Source of the DNA: CAZKYP01 sp964556885
GTDB lineage: Bacteria; Planctomycetota; Phycisphaerae; Sedimentisphaerales; Anaerobacaceae
Assembly (NCBI GenBank): GCA_964556885.1
Contig: CAZKYP010000110.1
Location: 1-11,146, forward strand
Length of the DNA: 11,146 nt
Direction of reading: 5' to 3'
The position numbers and the translations under genes were made by a program. A model generated the notes under the pieces. The model saw nothing but the letters and a program-made list of their open reading frames with translations. It was not told the DNA's origin and did no database searches. Below, one piece after another: positions 6,374 through 11,146 of the stretch. Positions within the stretch are counted from its first letter, which is position 1. Each line of letters starts with the position of its first letter.

Positions 6374-8472
6374 ATCCTGAATGCCGATAATTCCTGGACT
6401 AATTGTGGTATCGTATCTTCTAAGTTCGCAACAATATAGTAATCGCACTGTTTGAATATGGGTGCGTTTGGATCATTGTTAATCGCGACAATAGTTTCCG
6501 TATTGGCGACGCCTATCATGTGCTGAATGGCGCCGGAAATTCCGAGTGCGATATAAAGTTTCGGACCCACGGATGTCCCCGTTTGGCCGACCTGGTGTAC
6601 GCGTTCGATGAAACCCTGCTCGACAGCCGCACGGGAAGCGCCTCTTTCGACCGACATATCGAGTGCCTTGCCCAGGCTGTCGCGAAGGTTGCCGGTGAGT
6701 CGTTCGTAATTGTCGCGGCTTTGCATGCCTTTGCCGCCGCTGACAATTACCTCAGCGCCGAAGTTCACGTCACCACTGCCCAGTTCTGTTTTGATAATCT
6801 CCAGGGAGACGTCTTTCTCGCTCAATTCTACTATGTGGTGGATTATATTGCCTTTTCTCGATGGGTCGGGAGCAATCCTTTTCATAACGCCCGGTCTTGC
6901 GGTGGCCATCTGCGATTTGGAGTTTTTCGTTCTGATGGTGGCCATGACATTGCCGCCGAGTGCCGGGCGGGTTTGAAACAACAGGGCGATGTCACCCTTA
7001 CGCGAGCTGTCGCGGATATCCAGTCCCGTGCAGTCGGCGGTCAGGCCGCACTCGACCCTGTACGAGATCATCGGTGCGAGCATCCGGCCCTGCGGCGTAG
7101 CGGCGTAAAGAACAATTTGCGGCCAGTATCTGCTTATTGCGTCTGCGATGACCTTGCGATAGGCGGTTGGGTCGAATTCTCGCAGCAGCTTGTCCTCGAT
7201 AACATAAACATTGTCCGCGCCGGCGGCGATTAATTCCTTCGTCATCGGCTCGGCATAACAGCCCGCCAGGCAGACGCCGACCTGCGTTTCGAGCGAGTCG
7301 GCGAGGTCACGTGCTTTGCCGATTAGTTCGAATGTCGCCGGATGTATTGTGCCGTCACTGTGCTCGGCCACTACCCAGACCTCGCCTTTCTTAAAGGCAG
7401 GCTCTGTTAGTTTCAGCCCTTCTATCATGTCCTCGAGAGCTTTTATGTGGAAATGCTCGCCTGCACCGGCCAGGATTTTCTGCCGGGCCTGCTCGTCGAT
7501 TTGTTCGGGTTTCCTGATTCCGAGCTTATCGAGTATCTTAATTAAGATAGCGTAATCTTCCTGTTCTTTTTGTGTCCCCTCGAATGTTCTTTCCAGAAGA
7601 CCGGTTCGCCGTTTCGGCAGTACGTAACGGGCCTGGGCTTCGGCGTTTTGAGCAGCTTGGCCGCCGCTGTTTTTGGTGCTGTCGATTATGACTTTTGCGA
7701 GTGACTTTACATCGTTGAGCTGCCGGCATTTCCTGGTACTCTTGCCCGGTGGGAATACCCTGATTACCGCTGTCTTGGAACCTTTGGCCCCGATGAGGGT
7801 CGCGTTTATGTCCTCGCTTGTCCACTTGATAACTTCCATTTTGTTCGCTTGTCTGGTTTTGGTAAAGGTTGCGAACAGCGGGTATTCATATTTAGCGACG
7901 GTTACCACAGCGGGCAGTTTTTTTGCGGCCACCACCTGGCTGCCGCCGCTGATGATGCGTGTGAACTCGAAACGGTTGTCCCTGAACGCGGCGTCGGTGA
8001 CGTATGCTATACAGGGAAGTCCAAGCTCTTCGGCCATTTGCGGCGGGACCTGGGCCGTGTCGCCGTCCACCGATTGCATCCCGCTGACTACGTAATAATC
8101 GTTATTGCCGTTGAAAATATCTTTGACTATCTTGCGGACTGCGAACGCAAGCGGATTGGCCGTTGCGACGGTGTCCGCCCCGCCGAGGGCGCGGTCGGTC
8201 AGCAGCACAACCTTATCGGCGCATCTGCTCAGGCTGTATCGCAGGACCTCTTCGGCCATCGGAGGGCCCATAGTAAGGGCGATGATTTCGCCGTCCGTAT
8301 CGGCGCTGAGACTCTTCATATATTGAGCAAAGGCAAGGGCCTGGGAATCAAGCTCGTTTATAACGCTGGCAAGCCTGGCCCGGACGAGCGTACCGGTTTC
8401 CGGGTTGAAGGCATTGTCGGTGATTTGTGATACGTCGGGGACTTGCTTTACCAGAACTATATAATTGCTCAT
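6370..8472 (-). CDS. etfBA: Fused electron transfer flavoprotein, EtfB-EtfA in one chain
   Basis: This 700-residue protein joins both ETF subunits. The EtfB part (1 to about 265) starts MSNYIVLVKQVPD and carries FNPETGTLVRARLASVIN, LTMGPPMAEEVLRYSL, ALGGADTVATANPLA and SGMQSVDGDTAQV (130-142). These wordings match FixA and other bifurcating-type beta subunits better than the mitochondrial type. After a linker of about 95 residues, EtfA runs from about 361 (VWVVAEHSDGTIHPATFELI). It includes RPALGGNVMATIRT and the FAD-binding QVGQTGTSVGPKLYIALG, ISGAIQH and AINNDPNAPIF near 627-672. Thr replaces the Lys common after QTG, and CDYYIVANL replaces the usual ADYGIVGDL. The ATG at 8472 is preferred over an in-frame TTG at 8511, which lies about 11 bases from the predicted transcription start and adds residues absent from EtfB. 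It is first in the operon, overlapping the FixC-like gene by four bases. Confidence 0.94.
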   Translation of the reverse strand: MSNYIVLVKQVPDVSQITDNAFNPETGTLVRARLASVINELDSQALAFAQYMKSLSADTDGEIIALTMGPPMAEEVLRYSLSRCADKVVLLTDRALGGADTVATANPLAFAVRKIVKDIFNGNNDYYVVSGMQSVDGDTAQVPPQMAEELGLPCIAYVTDAAFRDNRFEFTRIISGGSQVVAAKKLPAVVTVAKYEYPLFATFTKTRQANKMEVIKWTSEDINATLIGAKGSKTAVIRVFPPGKSTRKCRQLNDVKSLAKVIIDSTKNSGGQAAQNAEAQARYVLPKRRTGLLERTFEGTQKEQEDYAILIKILDKLGIRKPEQIDEQARQKILAGAGEHFHIKALEDMIEGLKLTEPAFKKGEVWVVAEHSDGTIHPATFELIGKARDLADSLETQVGVCLAGCYAEPMTKELIAAGADNVYVIEDKLLREFDPTAYRKVIADAISRYWPQIVLYAATPQGRMLAPMISYRVECGLTADCTGLDIRDSSRKGDIALLFQTRPALGGNVMATIRTKNSKSQMATARPGVMKRIAPDPSRKGNIIHHIVELSEKDVSLEIIKTELGSGDVNFGAEVIVSGGKGMQSRDNYERLTGNLRDSLGKALDMSVERGASRAAVEQGFIERVHQVGQTGTSVGPKLYIALGISGAIQHMIGVANTETIVAINNDPNAPIFKQCDYYIVANLEDTIPQLVQELSAFRI

Positions 8473-8528
8473 GTTCCAAATCTCGTATTTCGGTAAACCG
8501 TTAACAATCAATGGTAATAAAAAATCGA

Positions 8529-8556
8529 ATTATATCATCGTTCGGGCTTTTTTCAA
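8529..8556 (-). promoter_or_regulatory. Near-consensus sigma-70 promoter of the ETF operon
   Basis: Read on the minus strand, TTGAAA (8556-8551) and TATAAT (8534-8529) are separated by 16 bases. The -35 matches consensus at five of six positions and the -10 at all six. Transcription would start near 8522, giving a leader of about 50 bases before the ATG at 8472. This also argues against the TTG start at 8511. Confidence 0.7.
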
Positions 8557-8591
8557 ATAATATAAATCGTCTTTTTGCACAGGACGATGAT
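8534..8591. repeat. 8-bp inverted repeat overlapping the ETF promoter (possible operator)
   Basis: ATCATCGT at 8534-8541 is matched by its exact complement ACGATGAT at 8584-8591. A further partial copy, ATCGTC at 8566-8571, also pairs with GACGAT at 8583-8588. The first arm touches the -10 box of the ETF promoter and the others lie just upstream of its -35. A regulator binding the arms could block or loop the promoter. The arms are short, so chance is possible. Confidence 0.3.
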
Positions 8592-8636
8592 TCCGATATC
8601 AAAAGCAACTTTCAGTGCGAAAATCTGAATTAATGC

Positions 8637-8665
8637 TTGTTTTGTCCATTAAAATAGTGTCTAAT
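8637..8665 (+). promoter_or_regulatory. Candidate promoter for the corrinoid protein gene
   Basis: TTGTTT (8637-8642) and TCTAAT (8660-8665) are separated by 17 bases. The -10 matches TATAAT at five of six positions but the -35 only at the leading TTG. It would give a leader of about 55 bases that includes the GAGGT ribosome site. Confidence 0.35.
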
Positions 8666-8725
8666 CACTCAGTTATTAATTCGCAGGTTGAAAACAAGTT
8701 ATGGTATTTTTTGAGGTAAGTTCAA

Positions 8726-9352
8726 ATGGCGGATTTGAAGGCGTTGGCTGAATCGGTTATCAAGGGAGACCAGAAAACCGCGGTTGATATAACGAAAGCG
8801 GCAATTGGGGAAGGCATGGCGGCCAAGACAATTCTCGATGAAGGTTTGATCGCCGGGATGGAGATAATCGGGGATCGCTTCAAGAAGAACGAGGTCTATA
8901 TACCGGAGGTGCTCATTGCTGCTCGAGCGATGAAGATGGCCATGCAGGTTCTGGAGCCGGAGCTCGTTAAGGCCGGTGTACAGCCGATAGGCAAGCTGCT
9001 TATCGGGACGGTGCAGGGTGATTTGCATGACATCGGCAAGAACCTTGTGGCGATGATGCTCAAGGGTGCGGGTTTCGAGGTAATCGATCTCGGTGTGGAT
9101 GTCGGGCCTGACAAGTTTGTTCAGCAGGTCAAAACCGCGGGCGCCCATCTGGTCGGAATGAGCGCTCTTTTGACTACAACGATGCCCGGTATGGAAAAAA
9201 CCATAAAGGCGTTGAAAGAATCCGGTCTTAAAGTGAAGATTATGATAGGCGGGGCGCCGGTGACGCAGGATTACGCCGACAAAATCGGTGCCGACGGCTA
9301 CGCCGCTGATGCCGCTTCGGCGGTCGATATAGCTAAAAGTCTCGTTGCATAA
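8726..9352 (+). CDS. Corrinoid (B12-binding) methyl-carrier protein, MtaC/MtbC type
   Basis: The protein carries a methyl group on a cobamide between a substrate-specific methyltransferase and a second methyltransferase that passes it to tetrahydrofolate or another acceptor. Residues 1 to about 85 form the helical cap domain (IKGDQKTAVDITKAAI, then EVYIPEVLIAARAM). From about 89 the Rossmann-like B12 domain has all three signature elements: DLHDIG at 99-104 with His101 as the lower axial cobalt ligand, SALLTTT at 146-152, and GGAP at 175-178. The 208-residue length is normal. The start is fixed by GAGGT at 8713-8717, nine bases upstream of the ATG. The gene stands alone: no MtaB, MttB/MtgB-type methyltransferase, MetH or RamA-type reactivator is visible, so the methyl donor is unknown. 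It is divergent from the ETF operon and ends before a clear terminator. Confidence 0.93.
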   Translation: MADLKALAESVIKGDQKTAVDITKAAIGEGMAAKTILDEGLIAGMEIIGDRFKKNEVYIPEVLIAARAMKMAMQVLEPELVKAGVQPIGKLLIGTVQGDLHDIGKNLVAMMLKGAGFEVIDLGVDVGPDKFVQQVKTAGAHLVGMSALLTTTMPGMEKTIKALKESGLKVKIMIGGAPVTQDYADKIGADGYAADAASAVDIAKSLVA

Positions 9353-9397
9353 CATTGGTATATAGCTCCGTTTTGGTTCAGGATATCGAAAAATTGG

Positions 9398-9426
9398 AAA
9401 CAGCCGTTTTGAGCGGCTGTTTTTTT
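9398..9426 (+). terminator. Rho-independent terminator after the corrinoid gene
   Basis: A 9-bp perfect stem, AAACAGCCG (9398-9406) with CGGCTGTTT (9414-9422), closes a seven-base loop and runs into seven Ts (9420-9426). It lies 45 bases beyond the corrinoid stop codon and marks the end of a one-gene transcript. Confidence 0.92.
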
Positions 9427-9437
9427 GCGCTGGATTC

Positions 9438-9446
9438 TGGTAAAAT
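9438..9446 (+). promoter_or_regulatory. Possible extended -10 promoter for the sigma factor gene
   Basis: TGGTAAAAT reads as an extended -10 (TGn plus TAAAAT, five of six matches to TATAAT). No -35 is evident, because the position falls in the terminator T run. Transcription would start near 9453, only about six bases before the ATG at 9459, so the message would be nearly leaderless. This fits the lack of a Shine-Dalgarno there. Confidence 0.3.
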
Positions 9447-9458
9447 AGATGCAGCATT

Positions 9459-11146
9459 ATGCGGAAGATAAAAAGTTACAGTTTGGCACAGTTGTTGATG
9501 CAGCTTCGGTTCACGCCGGAGAAGAAACGCCGCAGGCAGCTCGACGCCGCCGAGGAGCTGTTCAGGATTATCGATAAGGACAAGGAATATCCTTTCGATT
9601 TCGTGTGCTTTCGAATTACCGGCTTTCACCTCAAAAGCGCCGAGGACAGCGAGATTATCAAAGGTGATGAGCTGCTGGAAGATTTGCGGATTTTCATCGC
9701 CAAGCTAAGCGGTAAACTTGCACGACCTGTCACCGAGCAGCAGCAGAAAATCTACACGATTACGGAGCTCGCGCAGTCTCTGGGTATTGCGACAAAGACG
9801 ATTTACCGCTGGAGGAAGCACGGCCTTATTGCCAGAAAGTATGTTTTCGACGACGGCAAGAAACGTTTCGGCTTTTTACAGTCGACGGTCGATGAATTTG
9901 TCAAAGAGCATCCGGAGCTTGCCGGTAAAGCCAGGAGTTTCGAGCGGCTGACGGAAGAACAGAAGCGGCAGATTATTAAGCAGGCCGCCAAACTCAGCTC
10001 GACTACGAATCTTTCACGGCACCGGATTATCAACAGGATATGCGATAGAACCGGCAGAAGTCACGAAACCGTCAGGTATACACTTCTTAAATATGAAAAT
10101 GCCAATCCTGAGAAAGCCCGATTGAAAAAGCCCACCGTTGCAATCGAACCGGCCCAGGCCGCCGAGATATACAGGCTTTTCAGGCAGGGCACCGGCGTCA
10201 GGGACCTTATGCAGCGTTACAATCGCAATCGAAGCTCCATATACCGTATCATCAATCGGCGGAGAGCAAAGGCGCTGTTGGCGCGAAAGATAGAATATGT
10301 CACCGGTGACGCTTTTTTCGAAAAGGATGCGTCGGATAAGATACTATCCAAACCGGTCGGCCGCCGGGGGAGTCACGATGCGAATATCGAGCCGTTGAAA
10401 TTGGCCGGCAGCTCTTTTTCAGAATACCTTCAGATGTTAAAGAGCACAACTGTGCTGAATCGCACAACCGAAATAGAATTGTTCCGCAGGTATAATTACC
10501 TCAAATTTCTGGCAAGCAAAGAACGCAGTGACATAAAGCTGTCTCGTGTTTCGGGCAGAAGCCTCGGCAGGATAGAGAAATATCTGGCCCAGGCCGAAGA
10601 CATAAAAAGAGAACTGATTGAAGCGAATCTGCGGCTTGTCGTAGGTGTCGCACGAAAGCATACAACGAGCATAGCAAATATGTCCGAGCTGGTCAGCGAG
10701 GGCAATATCGCACTGATGCAGGCGGTCGAGAAGTTCGACTATTCGAGAGGCTATCGGTTTGCCACTTTTGCATCCTGGATTATAGCCAAGGATTTTGCTC
10801 ATAAGATTCCGTCCCGAATCGGCCGGCTGGAAAAGGCCGCTACGGCCTCTCTGGCGAATATGCAGCGTGACGCGAGGGCCGAAAGCGAAGTCGATTTCGA
10901 GGCGATGGAGCAGGCACGCCGAAGTTTGACAGCGGTCATCGAGGATAATCTAAACGAGCGTGAGCGGTACATAATCATGAATCGTTTCGGCCTGGTCGGT
11001 ACGCCGATAAGAAAAGAGACAAAGACACTCAAGCAAATCGGCGAAGAGCTCGGCCTTACCAAAGAAAGGGTCCGGCAAATCGAACTTATTGCACTGCAAA
11101 AACTCAGGCACTCTCTGAGCGTCGAGGAATTCGAGCTGCTGACCGG
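9459..11146 (+). CDS. Sigma-70 family factor with three N-terminal HTH segments (3' end cut by window)
   Basis: The frame is open from ATG 9459 to the window end (562 codons). An in-frame TAA at 9441 limits the N-terminus. Residues 1-98 are unrecognised. About 99-150 is a MerR/excisionase-like HTH (YTITELAQSLGIATKTIYRW, then a wing ending KRFGFLQSTVDEF). A second HTH lies near 184-212 (HRIINRICDRTGRSHETV) and a third near 240-268 (GVRDLMQRYNRNRSSIYRII). The sigma core follows: region 1.2 about 319-355 (SFSEYLQMLKSTTVLNRTTE), region 2 about 385-450 (ANLRLVVGVARKHT, VSEGNIALMQAVEKFDYSRG, FATFASWIIAKDFAHKI) and region 4 about 497-548 (LNERERYIIMNRFGL, LGLTKERVRQIELIALQKLR). Between regions 2 and 4 only about 45 residues remain, too few for a full region 3. 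It presumably directs RNA polymerase to a special promoter set. Region 4 is complete, so only a short tail should be missing. Confidence 0.87.
   Translation, partial: MRKIKSYSLAQLLMQLRFTPEKKRRRQLDAAEELFRIIDKDKEYPFDFVCFRITGFHLKSAEDSEIIKGDELLEDLRIFIAKLSGKLARPVTEQQQKIYTITELAQSLGIATKTIYRWRKHGLIARKYVFDDGKKRFGFLQSTVDEFVKEHPELAGKARSFERLTEEQKRQIIKQAAKLSSTTNLSRHRIINRICDRTGRSHETVRYTLLKYENANPEKARLKKPTVAIEPAQAAEIYRLFRQGTGVRDLMQRYNRNRSSIYRIINRRRAKALLARKIEYVTGDAFFEKDASDKILSKPVGRRGSHDANIEPLKLAGSSFSEYLQMLKSTTVLNRTTEIELFRRYNYLKFLASKERSDIKLSRVSGRSLGRIEKYLAQAEDIKRELIEANLRLVVGVARKHTTSIANMSELVSEGNIALMQAVEKFDYSRGYRFATFASWIIAKDFAHKIPSRIGRLEKAATASLANMQRDARAESEVDFEAMEQARRSLTAVIEDNLNERERYIIMNRFGLVGTPIRKETKTLKQIGEELGLTKERVRQIELIALQKLRHSLSVEEFELLT

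Larger units (their letters stand above)
8473..8725. other. Divergent intergenic regulatory region
   Basis: These 253 bases separate two divergent starts: the fused ETF on the minus strand and the corrinoid protein on the plus strand. The region is AT-rich and non-coding. It holds one strong minus promoter, a weaker plus promoter and an inverted repeat between them, each listed separately. I looked for a cobalamin riboswitch ahead of the corrinoid gene and saw no B12-box-like segment; the space available on the transcript is also too short. Confidence 0.6.

Noticed and set aside
6520..7233. 237-codon open frame on the plus strand
   Set aside because: It is opposite the EtfA half of the fused ETF, whose FAD-binding motifs show the true strand.
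8511..8511. In-frame TTG start for the fused ETF, 13 codons upstream
   Set aside because: It sits about 11 bases from the predicted transcription start and adds residues that EtfB proteins lack; the ATG at 8472 gives the normal N-terminus.
8666..8725. Cobalamin riboswitch ahead of the corrinoid gene
   Set aside because: The leader is only about 55 bases and shows no B12-box-like sequence. Corrinoid carriers are also not the usual riboswitch targets.
8699..9457. 252-codon open frame on the minus strand
   Set aside because: It is the antisense shadow of the corrinoid protein gene and also spans its terminator.
1..11146. CRISPR array, tRNA, rRNA, insertion sequence or tandem repeat
   Set aside because: No repeated direct units, cloverleaf, rRNA segment or transposase motif was found on either strand by reading.

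Overview
The window looks like part of a draft bacterial contig from a Gram-negative, probably anaerobic or facultative organism. It carries an outer-membrane TonB-dependent receptor, a Tat-exported TldD lipoprotein, an electron-transfer flavoprotein (ETF) module with its quinone reductase, an orphan corrinoid protein and a large unusual sigma factor. This mix, above all the HTH-rich sigma-70 protein and the fused ETF, is what I would expect from a Planctomycetota bacterium of the Phycisphaerae type. That assignment is inference from gene style and cannot be proved from the sequence alone. A run of exactly 100 Ns (4183-4282) is a scaffolding gap inside one gene.

Left part (1-2447): a 663-residue TonB-dependent receptor lies in DNA visibly richer in A+T than the rest, followed by a 278-base non-coding spacer with a plausible promoter for the next operon. 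A short minus-strand open frame runs off the left edge and may or may not be a gene. Next (2448-4681) comes a tldD-tldE pair 17 bases apart. TldD keeps HExxxH plus the distal cysteine and has a Tat/lipoprotein leader. TldE has no export signal and has lost its middle in the assembly gap.

Centre (4706-8472, minus strand): a two-gene electron-transfer operon, convergent with tldE. The first gene is a fused EtfB-EtfA protein. The second overlaps it by four bases (ATGA) and is a FixC/ETF-QO flavoprotein whose C-terminus has eight cysteines in a FixX/EtfX-like arrangement. Together they appear to pack the four parts of a FixABCX/EtfABCX-type complex, the electron-bifurcating kind, into two polypeptides. 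A near-consensus sigma-70 promoter lies 50 bases upstream of the first gene. Divergent from it is a corrinoid (B12-binding) methyl-carrier protein with its own Shine-Dalgarno, a candidate promoter and a clear intrinsic terminator. No partner methyltransferase is in the window.

Right edge (9459-end): a sigma-70 family protein, open at the window end, with three predicted helix-turn-helix segments ahead of sigma regions 1.2, 2 and 4. Region 3 is almost absent and the residues that usually read the -10 element are replaced. The most interesting items are the two-polypeptide EtfABCX-like complex, the sigma factor architecture, and the Tat-exported TldD paired with a signal-less TldE.
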